Below are positions 20,060 through 29,473 of a stretch of DNA of 64,000 nt, piece after piece. The notes under the pieces are model-generated. The model ran no database searches. It was not told the origin of the DNA and was given only the letters and a program-made list of their open reading frames with translations. Position 1 is the first letter of the stretch. Each line of letters opens with the position of its first letter. The translations under genes were made by a program, and so were the position numbers. Source of the DNA: Rickettsia rhipicephali str. 3-7-female6-CWPP (GTDB lineage Bacteria; Pseudomonadota; Alphaproteobacteria; Rickettsiales; Rickettsiaceae); assembly GCF_000284075.1 (NCBI RefSeq), contig NC_017042.1, positions 682,001-746,000 of the forward strand, written 5' to 3'.

Positions 20060-21057
20060 TGCTGCTACTACTGCGGCAGCTACTCAAAGCGGCTTATCCG
20101 AGGTAGTAAAATCCATGCCTACAATAAAAGACAAAACAGCTTAGTTTATCTTTCTGCTTTCCAACTGTCATTGAAAAATTCCTTTAACTTAATTCTACAA
20201 TATTAAAAGCTACTAATATTAATTTACAAAGTAATACGCCCGTACTTAATTTAGATGACGATATAACAGCGGTTACGGTAATATTTGAAGGACCAAATTC
20301 AGAATTAGATTTAGTGAATACTATATATAATAATTTAAACAAATCTGACAATGATGAATATGGAATAGTGAGAATAGGAGCAATCACAAAATACCTAACT
20401 ATAGCAAATAACGGTGGACCTTATTTATTATAGGGCATAATAATACCCATCGCCTTAAGAATTTCATAGTAGACGGAGCAGGTGATGTCGTAGTCGATAA
20501 TACGGTATTTACGAAGTTACTTAGTATGAATAAGTACGGAGTAGGTAACATTTAACCAAGCTTTAGACCTAGGAGTGGGTGGTAACATATTATTTAGAGC
20601 AGATGGTGAGTTAATAGCAAATAGTGTGACTGGTTCAGTTACGACCTCTGCAAATAACCAAGGAACACTGACAATACAAAGCGGTAATGTTAACGGTACG
20701 ATTGGAGCTAACGGCAGCAGCTTAAAACTCGTAAATATCGGAGCAAACCCTATTACGTTCTCAGCTAATGTATTTGCTCCCGTAGCTTTAAATAAGAATG
20801 GCTCTATCTTAGCTTTAGCAGATGGGGTTACGCTAACCGGAGCAGTGACAACTACTGCCGGAGATGGAAGCGGTAAGTTAATATTTGCAGGTGATGGAAC
20901 GGTAACAGGTATCGTAGGCGCAAATGGAGCAGTACTTAGCACCGGCGGTGTAGGCGGTACATTGAATTTTATAGGTGACGGTAATGTAACTCAAAATATA
21001 GGTACGGATGCTGCAAATAGCCCTGCTAATATAAATATCCCTAACTTTACTTAATTC
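20060..21057 (+). pseudogene. Autotransporter (Sca/OmpB-like) passenger-domain remnant
   Basis: Fragments in several frames: about 20190-20430 (NLQSNTPVLNLDDDITAVTV), about 20433-20550 (KNFIVDGAGDVVVDNT), and a long one about 20550-21054 with repeats such as GTIGANGSSLKLVNIGANPI and GGTLNFIGDGNVTQNIGTD. The glycine/asparagine/threonine-rich, beta-strand repeat composition is that of rickettsial Sca/OmpB passenger domains. No signal peptide and no C-terminal beta-barrel domain are present, so only the middle of a surface protein survives. Which Sca it came from cannot be told. Confidence 0.7.
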
Positions 21058-21159
21058 AGTAATATCCATTGCGGCAATTAATTTTTGTGCTTCTGCGGTA
21101 TTTTCTTGCTGTATAGTTCTTATTAATTCTTGATTTGAGGGTTGAAACCATCTAAACAT
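21030..21159 (-). pseudogene. 5' fragment of a possible ankyrin-type gene
   Basis: The minus strand from an ATG at 21159 reads about 40 codons (FRWFQPSNQELIRTIQQENT, then AEAQKLIAAMDI). This resembles the cap helix of ankyrin-repeat proteins, which start with a short run followed by an A..G..E.VK.LI-type helix pair. It is cut off at the junction with the autotransporter remnant. The assignment is tentative. Confidence 0.3.
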
Positions 21160-21440
21160 AATTACATTCTTATTAAATTCTATAAATTTTAATATTTTGT
21201 TCAAAATGAGCTTATAGATAGAATCATAATAAGAAGTTTTAAGAATACAATAGAAATTTAACTAAAAGTGCGAATAAATGAGTTGAGGTTGCTTTAAGGA
21301 ATATACAAAGTTAGTTTTTTATAATATTTAAAATTCGGAATTTAAAATAGTTTAATATAACAATTAAAACAAAAGGCGAATAAAAGGAGCATATGGATTT
21401 TTTAGAAAACGACGGGAAATCCCGAAACCCTGAAAGGGCT

Positions 21441-21517
21441 TGGCGAGAGTGACGGGACTCGAACCCGCGACCTTCTGCGTGACAGGCAGATGCTCTAACC
21501 AACTGAGCTACACCCCC
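21441..21517 (-). tRNA. tRNA-Asp (GTC)
   Basis: A 77-nt cloverleaf on the minus strand: acceptor GGGGGTG pairing with CACTCTC (two G-T pairs), D arm TAGCTCAGTTGGTTAGAGCA, anticodon stem-loop TCTGC-CTGTCAC-GCAGA with anticodon GTC, T arm GCGGG-TTCGAGT-CCCGT, discriminator G and an encoded CCA at 21441-21443. A palindromic repeat begins 3 bp upstream of its 5' end, so its promoter lies in or beyond that repeat. Confidence 0.95.
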
Positions 21518-21520
21518 TTA

Positions 21521-21647
21521 TATACTCTTCTGCTTTTAAGAATTGCTCTTTCATTTTATTAAGGATTCGCATCCTCATCTATTAAGTATAGGCTGCGGGT
21601 GCTCACCTCTCAAAATAAAATTCAATTCTTGAAATCATTTGAGTATA
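21521..21647. repeat. RPE-type palindromic element (family D)
   Basis: Begins TATACTCTTCTGCTTTTAAG and ends with AAATCATTTGAGTATA, with an inner CTATTAAGTATAGGCTGCGG segment. The same element is present within miaA at 40484-40599. It abuts the 5' end of tRNA-Asp. Confidence 0.7.
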
Positions 21648-21922
21648 CATAAAAGATAACAATGTATATAACAATTCTTCTATTTCTGCAAGAGTAAAAT
21701 ATCGTATTTTATCAAAAAATATACAGAACCTAACGTTTAGATTTTATAGCTTATTCCTAATATTATAATTACTAGATATCTCTATTAATTCAAATTAGTC
21801 ACTACTAGTTGAAGCCTTGAAAATTATTATACTTTTTAAGGACTTTGTTAAAAAAGAAAAACCTATTGGTTACATTTATATTAACCAAATCTTACTTTAT
21901 TAATAATTATTAGAGGTTTTAT

Positions 21923-22229
21923 ATGACTAAACCATATGTCATTAAATTAACTACTCCTTTTGAGTGTGTTAAACTTTATAATCCTATACCGATATTGCTC
22001 TTAGAAGTGCTATTATTATGCAGGCAATAATGATGCAACTAATACTTCTACCAAGAAAGAGGCAACAAAAGCAGAATATAACGCTAAAAAATGGCTTTTT
22101 GAAAATAATGAAAATTTTAATGCTACCTGCTTAGAAATCGGCATTGAGCCTAATTATGTAAGAAAGACTGCTGAAAAACTAATTGAATCGCAACAAAATA
22201 AGGATAAGCGTCCTAAACTCTACGGCTAA
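21923..22229 (+). pseudogene. Frameshifted small conserved protein
   Basis: The ATG at 21923 opens MTKPYVIKLTTPFECVKLYN, after which the coding signal moves through two further frames (DIALRSAIIMQA, then GNNDATNTSTKKEATKAEYN) and ends KDKRPKLYG at a TAA at 22227. Joined, it would be about 100 residues. The segment NATCLEIGIEPNYVRKTAEK looks like a helix-turn-helix-type turn seen in small phage-like proteins. That resemblance is from memory and weak. Confidence 0.45.
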
Positions 22230-22287
22230 AGTTTAAATAAATTAATTTGTAATAAAACTTGAAATCACTCTAAATATAAATTAATTG

Positions 22288-22314
22288 TATAGGTGTTACT
22301 TAGTAACGCCTATA
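22288..22314. terminator. Strong hairpin in the hpf leader
   Basis: A 12-bp stem TATAGGTGTTAC / GTAACGCCTATA (one G-T pair) closes a TTA triloop and is followed by UAUUAAUUAUUU-like sequence. It lies 31 bp before the hpf start. It most likely terminates the upstream small gene. A role as an hpf leader structure is the alternative. Confidence 0.5.
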
Positions 22315-22345
22315 TATTAATTATTTCAGATTATAAAGGTTATTT

Positions 22346-22924
22346 ATGATTATTTCAGTTTCAGGTCAACATATTTCTATCGGTAATAATTTACAAGAAT
22401 ATTCAAAAGAGAGGGCTACGCAAGTCGTTAAAAAATATTTTACCGATATAATAAATATAGATATACATTTTTCAAAAGAGGGAATTAACTTTAAATGTGA
22501 TATTATAGTAAAATATGGCTCAGGTAAACATAATATAGTTAAAAGTAATGATAGTTGTAGCGATATATATGTAGCTTTTGATAAAGCTATGTCAAAACTA
22601 GAAAAACAGCTTAGAAAATATAAATCAAAATTCAAAAATCATCATGCGGGTAAAGTAAAAATATCAGAAATTGCTTACGAAGGTACCAAATATATTATTA
22701 ATCCGCAATCTGATAGTGAAACCTCTAACGCCGAAGATAATGATAATCCGGCAATTATAGCTGAAAAGCCTGTAGAAATATTAAAATTATCAGTAAAAGA
22801 AGCGGTAATGAAAATGGATTTAGAAGATTTACCCGCAGTAGTATTTAAAAATATAAATAATGATCGTATCAATATAGTTTATTATCGTAAAGACGGTAAT
22901 ATTTCTTGGGTAGATTATAATTAA
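22346..22924 (+). CDS. hpf: Ribosome hibernation promoting factor (long form)
   Basis: Binds the 30S subunit at the mRNA/tRNA channel and, in long forms, dimerises 70S into 100S particles. The 192-residue length and two-domain design fit long HPF. The N-terminal domain (SVSGQHISIGNNLQEYSKER through KYKSKFKNHH, residues 3-97) is joined by an acidic linker to a C-terminal dimerisation domain ending NNDRINIVYYRKDGNISWVD. Its stop overlaps the start of the carbonic anhydrase gene (TAATG), so the two were translationally coupled. Confidence 0.92.
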   Translation: MIISVSGQHISIGNNLQEYSKERATQVVKKYFTDIINIDIHFSKEGINFKCDIIVKYGSGKHNIVKSNDSCSDIYVAFDKAMSKLEKQLRKYKSKFKNHHAGKVKISEIAYEGTKYIINPQSDSETSNAEDNDNPAIIAEKPVEILKLSVKEAVMKMDLEDLPAVVFKNINNDRINIVYYRKDGNISWVDYN

Positions 22925-23429
22925 TGCTCATTATCCCTTACAAAGGAGTTACGCCAAGAATCGATAAAAGTGCATATATTGCCGAAAGCAGCTCTTTAAT
23001 AGGAGATGTTGAAATAGGTAGTAATTCAAACATTTGGTTTAATACGGTTCTTAGAGGCGACGTTGAATCAATAAAAATAGGAAATAATACTAACGTACAA
23101 GACGGTAGTGTAATTCATACTTCAAGATTTAACGGACCGGTAGAAATAGGCGATAATATAACTATCGGTCATCTCTCTCTTATTCAGCCTGTACAATACA
23201 TAATAATGCTTTTATCGGTATGAGTGCTACGATAATGGAGTATGCAGTAATAGAAGAATATGCTTTTATTGCTGCAGGAAGTCTTATCCCGCCAAAGAAG
23301 ATAATTAAATCTCAAGAATTATGAATGGGATACCCTGCAAAATTTGTTAGATATTTAACCGATCAAGATTTAGAATATATGCAAGATAATGTAAGAAATT
23401 ATGTAGAACTTGCAAGTGTTTCAAATTAA
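22924..23429 (+). pseudogene. Gamma-class carbonic anhydrase-like protein, broken
   Basis: A left-handed beta-helix (hexapeptide) protein of the gamma carbonic anhydrase family. The frame opens LIPYKGVTPRIDKSAYIAES and has the first metal-site His in VIHTSRF. A one-base deletion near 23190 occurs exactly where the family has the H-A-C-T-I-H metal segment. Downstream, HNNAFIGMSATIMEY continues in another frame, with a second lesion where the expected Trp of QELWMGYPAKFVR is TGA (23322-23324). The whole gene would be about 168 residues. Confidence 0.85.
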
Positions 23430-23447
23430 ACTTCGTCTATCTACTTT

Positions 23448-24314
23448 TCACTTATCAAGAGTATATAAGGAATCCTTAAATGCTTTAACCGTATTTTTAA
23501 GTAAAAACGCAATAGTCATAGGTCCGATGCCGCCTGGGACGGGAGTAATATATTTTACTTTAGACTGAACATTTTCAAAATCAACATCACCGATAATTTT
23601 ATTGCCGCTAATTCTATTAATGCCTACATCAATTACTATAGATTTAGGATTAAAATATTCTGCAGTTAATTTTAAAGGTGAGCCTATTGCAGCAACGACA
23701 ATATCGGTTTTAGAAGTAATAGAGCTTAAATTGTGTGTCTTAGAATGACAAATAGTAACGCTGCAATTTTCTTTTAACAGTAAAGCACTTAAAGGTTTTC
23801 CTACTATATTTGAGCGTCCAATAATTACAACGTTTTTACCGATTAAATTAGGTTCGTATTTTTTTATAACTGCAAGACAACCAAGAGCAGTGCAGGGAAT
23901 AAAGTTTTGACTAATCCCGCTATGTAAGTAACCGACATTTAAAGGGTGGAAACCATCGATATCTTTAGAAGGTGATACTGCCGATAAAATTTTATTTTTA
24001 TCTATGGAGCTTGGCAAAGGAAGCTGAACTATAATTCCTGAAATCTCGTTATCAAGGTTTAACTCATTGATTTTTGATATTAAATCATTAGTATGAATAG
24101 TAGTAGATAGATTTACTAATAAAGTATAAATTCCTATTTTATGTGCATTTTTTATTTTGTTTCTTACATAAATAATGCTTGCCGGATTATCGCCTACTAG
24201 GACTATAGCAAGCTTCGGTGAAGCGTTGGTTTGGCTTGTAAGTTCTTGAATTTCTAGCTTTAAGTCTGCTAGTATCTCATTGGCTAATGCTTTACCGTCA
24301 ATTATATTATTCAC
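23448..24314 (-). CDS. folD: Bifunctional methylene-THF dehydrogenase/cyclohydrolase
   Basis: Cytosolic one-carbon enzyme interconverting 5,10-methylene-THF and 10-formyl-THF with NADP. The 288 residues match FolD. The catalytic Tyr/Lys region is [18 protein letters not shown], and the signature [14 protein letters not shown], the [12 protein letters not shown] loop, and the nucleotide-binding [15 protein letters not shown] follow in order, ending with the family motif [16 protein letters not shown]. It is convergent with the broken carbonic anhydrase gene, with 18 bp between them. Confidence 0.95.
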   Translation of the reverse strand: MNNIIDGKALANEILADLKLEIQELTSQTNASPKLAIVLVGDNPASIIYVRNKIKNAHKIGIYTLLVNLSTTIHTNDLISKINELNLDNEISGIIVQLPLPSSIDKNKILSAVSPSKDIDGFHPLNVGYLHSGISQNFIPCTALGCLAVIKKYEPNLIGKNVVIIGRSNIVGKPLSALLLKENCSVTICHSKTHNLSSITSKTDIVVAAIGSPLKLTAEYFNPKSIVIDVGINRISGNKIIGDVDFENVQSKVKYITPVPGGIGPMTIAFLLKNTVKAFKDSLYTLDK

Positions 24315-24342
24315 TCTTATTTTTGTCTCCGTTCAGTTTTAA

Positions 24343-24444
24343 CGTCATTGCTAGGAAATTACGTAAGTAATTGACGAAGCAATCTCAGGAGTTTGTTATT
24401 GTTTCGTGAGATTGTCACGCTCTCTACGGTTGCTCGCAATGACG
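24343..24444. repeat. Palindromic repeat (family C)
   Basis: Begins CGTCATTGCTAGGAAATTAC and ends GCTCGCAATGACG, with the inner pair AGCAATCTCAGGAG / GAGATTGTCACG. The same family appears at 40645, 43544, 45887, 48292, 58334 and 60741. Confidence 0.8.
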
Positions 24445-24466
24445 ATCTCTTGATTTAGTAACGCTC

Positions 24467-25471
24467 TTACTTCTTTTCCCCGTATTTGGTAGTAGAATAC
24501 TCAAAATGTAGAGCCTTGCCGTCAAATACTCTACTATAAGCATGATGAAGACTGCTTGTCGCTTCAGCAAAACCCGTAAGAATCAGCTTAAGCTTACCGC
24601 CATAATGAGCAATATCGCCAATGGCGTAAATACCTTCTATATTAGTTTGATAATAGGAAGAGTCTACTTCAATATGGTGAAGCTTAACATTTAAACCCCA
24701 ATTTGCTAAGCTACCTAAATCTTGTTTTAAACCAAAAAAAGGTAGTAATATATTGGCATCCAATTTGCGAGTATTATTGTGTAAATCTTTAACTATAACC
24801 GATTGAAGTTCAGCATTATTACCATCTAAAGCATTTAATTGATAACCGGTTACTAACTCGATTTTCTCGGTTTCTGCAATATGCCTTAATTGCCTTACGC
24901 TTTCAGGAGCTGCCGTAAATTTCTCCCGCCTATGTACTAAATATATTTTATTTGCAATATCTGAAAGAAAAATAGCCCAGTCAACAGCCGAATCCCCGCC
25001 GCCTGCTATAACTATATTTTTACCCGCAAATTTGCTTTTATCATTGATGAAATAAAAAACCGACTTGCTTTCAAAATCTTCAATATTCGCAAGGGGCGGT
25101 TTGTTTGGACCGAATGAACCTGCTCCTGCTGCAATAATAATAACTTTGCTTTTAATAAGAGTGTTTTTTGAGGTTTTAATTTCAAAAAAATCATCTTGTT
25201 TATTTAGCTCTATAGCTTGCTGATTTAAATGATATATAGGGTTAAAAGGAGCTGCTTGAAGTTCTAACTGTTTTATTAGCTCTTCTGCTGCAATTTTAGG
25301 ATATGCTGGTATATCGTAAATAGGCTTTTCAGGATATAGGGTAATACACTGACCGCCGATAACTTCTTGTGCATCAATAACATGACATTTCATGCCAAGC
25401 ATTCCTGCTTGAAAAACTGCAAATAATCCAACCGGACCGGCGCCTATTATTACAACATCAGTATTATACAT
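24467..25471 (-). CDS. Ferredoxin-NADP reductase (TrxR-like type)
   Basis: A 334-residue flavoprotein of the thioredoxin-reductase-like ferredoxin-NADP+ reductase group (YumC type). The FAD motif [17 protein letters not shown] is at about 11-27, the segment [20 protein letters not shown] is typical of this group, the NADPH motif is [13 protein letters not shown] at about 156, and [16 protein letters not shown] is near the C-terminus. The redox CxxC of true thioredoxin reductase is absent, which distinguishes it from the trxB at 6791. It would exchange electrons between NADPH and ferredoxin/flavodoxin. Confidence 0.88.
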   Translation of the reverse strand: MYNTDVVIIGAGPVGLFAVFQAGMLGMKCHVIDAQEVIGGQCITLYPEKPIYDIPAYPKIAAEELIKQLELQAAPFNPIYHLNQQAIELNKQDDFFEIKTSKNTLIKSKVIIIAAGAGSFGPNKPPLANIEDFESKSVFYFINDKSKFAGKNIVIAGGGDSAVDWAIFLSDIANKIYLVHRREKFTAAPESVRQLRHIAETEKIELVTGYQLNALDGNNAELQSVIVKDLHNNTRKLDANILLPFFGLKQDLGSLANWGLNVKLHHIEVDSSYYQTNIEGIYAIGDIAHYGGKLKLILTGFAEATSSLHHAYSRVFDGKALHFEYSTTKYGEKK

Positions 25472-25609
25472 ATATTATACATACTTTTTATATTTAAATT
25501 TTAAAAAGTATTTTATTGGATATTGAGGAAATAATCAATGGTTATGTGAGTATATTTACAGAAATCCAACACTTTCGGAGGGGGATTTTTAAAAATTGTC
25601 GGATATTAT

Positions 25610-25863
25610 ACTAGACGAGATGCATTTAAAGGTTGTGCTGCATTCCACTTTATCTTCTACTGGTTCTAATATATCCGCTTTTTATCTCGGCTTTGTTTTT
25701 TTAGCATACCGAATAATGAGATTTTTTTAGTATTTATAGGTAATATTTGTGCTACTTCCTTATCTCTTTTGGTAATTATAATAGATTCTTTATCTGTTTG
25801 TAATTTTTCTATTATTGCAAGGCAATGAGATTTAAATTGACTGATTGCTATTTTAATAGTCAT
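25610..25863 (-). pseudogene. Phd/YefM-type antitoxin remnant, orphan
   Basis: The N-terminal 60 codons (KIAISQFKSHCLAIIEKLQT; SIIITKRDKEVAQILPI) are a clear Phd/YefM antitoxin DNA-binding domain. After the premature stop at 25666, the expected toxin-neutralising tail continues in other frames (ADILEPVEDK, then WNAAQPLNASRLV). No PIN-domain toxin frame follows, so the partner toxin has been lost and only a frameshifted antitoxin remains. Confidence 0.65.
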
Positions 25864-26105
25864 TTAAAAAATAAAAGTATTATTATACTAATAATAGTCA
25901 AATAAAGTGGTCAATTATATTTCTATTTATAGTTAATTTGGGTTATATTCATTATATTTTAATGTAAAAAATAACCAAAACAAATTCTGTGGGAAAAATA
26001 TCATTAATTCATATTTAAATATAACCATTTCTTAAACTAGCCTTGTAAAATCGTTAAACTTTGCAAAAGATTAATAATAGAAATTAATTATTTTTATTAT
26101 AAATT

Positions 26106-26572
26106 ATGAAAATTAAGATTCTACGAAATATTATCGGTTTTATTATCTTAACTATAAGTACGGGCAATAGTTTTGCTTCCTCCGCTAATGCTTTTTTCCT
26201 TGTTAGTGCGACGGTTTTACTGTCTTGTATAGCTACGGCTACTCCTTTAGCTTTCGGTACGTATGTTCCAACTGCCGATGCTCTGCAAACAAATACAATT
26301 ATAATAAAGTGTACTTAAATGCCGGTACCGCGCCTGCTGCTACAACTAGTACCCGTAAAATGACTGGTCTTGTTAACACTACTAGTTATTTACCTTATAA
26401 TCTTTACTCCAATGCAGGGAGAGAACGCAGAATTGGGGAAATCAATCAAGTGACTGGCGTAATTGGAACAGGACTAGATCAAACACTCACAATATACGGC
26501 AAAATACCTCAAGGAGCAAATGTTCCTTCCGATACTTATAATGATATAATTACAGTAACCGTGGCATATTGA
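26106..26572 (+). pseudogene. SCPU (Csu-type) pilin subunit, frameshifted
   Basis: A secreted major-subunit-like protein of the spore-coat-U domain family, the subunit type of archaic (Csu) chaperone-usher pili. The signal peptide is IIGFIILTISTGNSFASS. The domain begins FFLVSATVLLSCIATATPLAFGTYV and, after a frameshift near 26310, continues YLNAGTAPAATTSTRKMTGL ... YLPYNLYSNAGRERRIGEIN and closes VPSDTYNDIITVTVAY. Order and spacing match the family except for the lesion and a few missing residues. It heads a decayed four-gene cluster. Confidence 0.8.
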
Positions 26573-26576
26573 TATT

Positions 26577-27014
26577 ATGAAAAAATATTTTTTAAGATTT
26601 CTACCTATCCTATCTATATTCTTGACTTTTAATTCTTTTGCCAGTGCCACTATCGTACTTGTCAATATAGAGATAAACAAAGGTAATAAAATAGCAACTA
26701 TGACGGTGCAAAATAATGATTATGCACCTAAAAAGTTTCAATTAATTCTTGTAAAGCGTACATATAAAGATGGTATAGAAGAATATAAAGAAACTAAAGA
26801 TTTAGTGGCAACTCCGGTAACATTTACCTTACATGACGGTCAAATACAATTGATACGGGTAGCTTTACAAAACACGCAGAATTATTCTACTAAAGCAAAA
26901 GACTATAGAATTTTTATAAAAGAATTACCTCGTAGAGTGAAGTTAGAGAATAGTGTTACCTCTACCGTAGATCTTGTTGTTCAGCATAGTATACCTATAA
27001 CAATATCAGGTTAA
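26577..27014 (+). CDS. Periplasmic pilus-assembly chaperone, C-truncated
   Basis: A PapD/CsuC-like chaperone that would donate a strand to pilin subunits in the periplasm. A signal peptide (FLPILSIFLTFNSFASA) precedes an immunoglobulin-like N-terminal domain: VNIEINKGNKIATMTVQNND, FQLILVKRTYKDGIEEY, then VTFTLHDGQIQLIRVAL and DYRIFIKELPRR, the last being the conserved donor-strand region. Family members have about 230-250 residues. This one stops at 145, so the second domain is missing and it is probably non-functional. It starts 4 bp after the SCPU gene. Confidence 0.75.
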   Translation: MKKYFLRFLPILSIFLTFNSFASATIVLVNIEINKGNKIATMTVQNNDYAPKKFQLILVKRTYKDGIEEYKETKDLVATPVTFTLHDGQIQLIRVALQNTQNYSTKAKDYRIFIKELPRRVKLENSVTSTVDLVVQHSIPITISG

Positions 27015-27042
27015 AAATCTTTAAAACTAAATAAATTAAAGC

Positions 27043-28140
27043 AATGTGCTTTTTAAATACCATAATATCGGTTTTTATATGTATTATTTTTTTATACCGG
27101 TGAGTTTTGCAGATGGAGTTATCTCTGAATCTCTTGGCGATACTTCGCCTTGAATCGCAGCGGATACAAACGTACATGAGGATAAGGAGTTAGGGTTATT
27201 GCCCCAATGACCTCTAGTAGTAGAATTTGAGAATAGCGCTAATAAAATTGCGGGTGAGAGTGAATTGATTGTTTCGTTAAAAGTTAATTATACCGAAACC
27301 GATATATTGCCGACTATAGTGCAAAACGCTCAAGGTCATTATTTAATTCCTCTTGAAGATATAGAACATTTTGATGTTCAAGAAGATTATCTTAAGCAGG
27401 GTTTAGTGAATTATCATGATACTGCATATATTAATTTAGATTTGCTTGAGGGTACTAAATATTAAATATGATTTAAACTTTGAGAATTTAGATTTAAATA
27501 TTACTTTTCCAACGGAAAAAATGCAACCTCAATCATTTGATGCTTCAGGTGGGTCCTATGAAGAAAAGAACGTCGATACTCAACTTATTAGTGGGGTATA
27601 TTTAAACTATGATGTGATTCTTAGTCCAAATGATGATATTAATTATTTAGCCGGAGTAGAGGAACTCAATTATTTCAATGAAAACGGTGTATATAGATTA
27701 CAATGTACAAGTTAACCGTAACGGTAAAAATAATGATATTGGAGTTTATCTGCAGAAACATGATACCGAAATAATGAAATAGTTTAGTATCAAAAGAGGA
27801 ATTTTCTCTATTGATAAAAGCTATTATGCGACAAGACCGATTAACGGAGGTCTTGCTTTGATTAAAGTAAATAGTTTAAAGAATGTCGGAGTTTATAATA
27901 ATAATCTATTAGCAGGTGATACCGATGATAAAGGTAAAATGCTTGTACCTTAACTTAACACCGTATGTTCCTTCCGAAATAAGACTAGACGATGCAAATC
28001 TACCTCTTAATACAGAGTTTGAAGAAATTGCTTTGCAAGTGGCTCCAAAAACAAAATCAGCGGTATTATTAGACTTTAATATTAAAATAATTAAAAGCAT
28101 TGAAATGACAGTATTTGATAGTACAGTGAGTATTGAAGGT
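27043..28140 (+). pseudogene. Outer-membrane usher (Csu/FimD type), heavily degraded
   Basis: Starts with a signal-like run (FLNTIISVFICIIFLY) and breaks within 20 codons. Recognisable usher pieces follow in several frames: SELIVSLKVNYTETDILPTI and HYLIPLEDIEHFDV (N-terminal domain), NFENLDLNITFPTEKMQPQ, then GGLALIKVNSLKNVGVYNNN, LTPYVPSEIRLDDANLPLNT and KTKSAVLLDFNIK (C-terminal plug-side segments). Most of the beta-barrel (hundreds of residues) is absent between these, so there is a large internal deletion as well as multiple stops and frameshifts. Confidence 0.78.
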
Positions 28141-28376
28141 TTAGATGAAACAATATGATTAATGGGGTACGTAAGCTGAATTATAATTTGTATAAAGATG
28201 CCGGTTTTACTCAAATCCTCGGTAACGGTACTAGTAGTACTGTAACATTTACCGATAGCTATACACTAGGTCTTGAACCGGTCACAAAAAACCATACCGT
28301 ATATGCACGCCTGCCGTCACAACCTCTTGTTGCTGCCGGCACGTTTCAAGACACTATTACCGTAACCCAGCCATAG
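28141..28376 (+). pseudogene. 3' fragment of a second SCPU (tip) pilin
   Basis: In the frame just after the usher, KLNYNLYKDAGFTQILGNGT ... NHTVYARLPSQPLVAAGTFQDTITVTQP matches the second half of the spore-coat-U domain (YNLY, T-YG-IP, GTY-DT--VTV pattern). The first half and signal peptide are missing, and the usher end is fused to it within about 30 bp, so a deletion joined the two genes. In Csu-type operons a terminal subunit gene follows the usher. Confidence 0.72.
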
Positions 28377-28597
28377 CTATATAATAAAAAATCTTTAAAA
28401 TCAAAATTCTTCAGCCTAGGCTCTAACTTTGTTGTTTGCATGGATTGACTCCTAGGGTGCTAGACATTACTGTCCGGTATTATGAAGCTGTATTTTTATT
28501 ATAATATCGAAAACAATTTAAGTTTTATATTACTATAACTACATTTAGTATTGTGTAGTTACTTAAAATATTTTTAACTTAAATAAAGGTCGAATTT

Positions 28598-29266
28598 ATG
28601 AAAAATGAAGAACAACACAATCAACCAACTCCAAAACATGGTCGAATAATATTCCCGCTTTACACAATGGGAAAAGTTTGTGTAGATAAGAAGCTAATAG
28701 ATGAAGAGTGGAAACTGAACGAATTTGAAACAGGGAAAGGGAGTGATGAGCGTTTTGGAAATGATGTCGCAGGGGAACCGCTACCACTAGATGGGCATAT
28801 TCTTAATTGTGGGCGTACAGATGATACAGATTGGGTAAATGCTACTAATGAAGAAATAAGAGCGGAATTAAAAGATCCAACGTTTTACTGGATAAACTGT
28901 GCTATACCATTAGAGGGTGAGAAAAAACTTACAATAGAATGGGATTATACTGCGTCACATAAAACTCGCGGTTATTTATATAGTGCAAATGACAAAGGCA
29001 GAGTTTACCTTTGAAAATAGACTGAAACACGATGATTTAGAAGAAATTTATAGTGAACTTTCTTATAAATTTCCTTACTGGGATCATACATTAGCTCCTT
29101 CTAAAATGATTGAAGTAACTTTTCCAGATAGAGAGCCAGGATATTATGTTGTAGAAGTTGATTGGATAGTAGCCGACACACCACGTTTGTTGCATCGTTT
29201 ATTGTTGAATATAAGGATGAGGTTACACCGATAGGTCTTAATACGAATGATGGAGAATGTCTTTAA
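28598..29266 (+). pseudogene. AA10 (LPMO/chitin-binding type 4)-like protein, frameshifted
   Basis: The frame opens at ATG 28598 with HGRIIFPLYTMGKVCVDKK at residue 14, the His-Gly start typical of AA10. It then has PLDGHILNCGRTDDTDW and LTIEWDYTASHKTRGYLYSA, matching the family's W-Y-T-A-x-H-K-T second copper-His segment. A frameshift near 29000 moves to PYWDHTLAPSKMIEVTFPDR and GYYVVEVDWIVADTPR (the family's GYHVI-x-x-W-x-IADT). Another near 29183 leads to FVASFIVEYKDEVTP and a TAA at 29264. No signal peptide is visible. The fold call is strong; activity is doubtful. Confidence 0.72.
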
Positions 29267-29473
29267 CGTTATTCCCGCATAGATAAGGTCTTGTTGCATG
29301 GATCGGTTTTCTTTCTGTTACGCTGTGACTTGATCGTGAGATGACAAAGATGGAATCGATCCTTAAACTTATGTCTACGCGAAAATGCAACCGGGAACCA
29401 CGCAACGTTGTCTTACTTCCGCAAGATAAGACTGCTTGTGCATTAAGAAAGCATAATTTTTGTAAAAACTATT

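Noticed and set aside
20517..20942. Long minus-strand frame over the autotransporter remnant
   Set aside because: Proline/valine-rich antisense of the glycine/threonine-rich passenger repeats, without a coding context.
21311..21502. Minus-strand frame containing a CHAEGRGFESRH-like peptide
   Set aside because: This is the translation of the tRNA-Asp gene, a common spurious ORF.
23322..23324. TGA read as tryptophan (genetic code change)
   Set aside because: Intact genes here end with TGA (for example the family 2 glycosyltransferase and the YihY-type gene) and use TGG for Trp, and the affected genes have other lesions.
29267..29473. Possible gene between the AA10 relic and the IS
   Set aside because: Only fragments of family B/C-like repeat sequence (GTTGCATGGATCGG, TGATCGTGAGATGACA) are visible; no frame is supportable.
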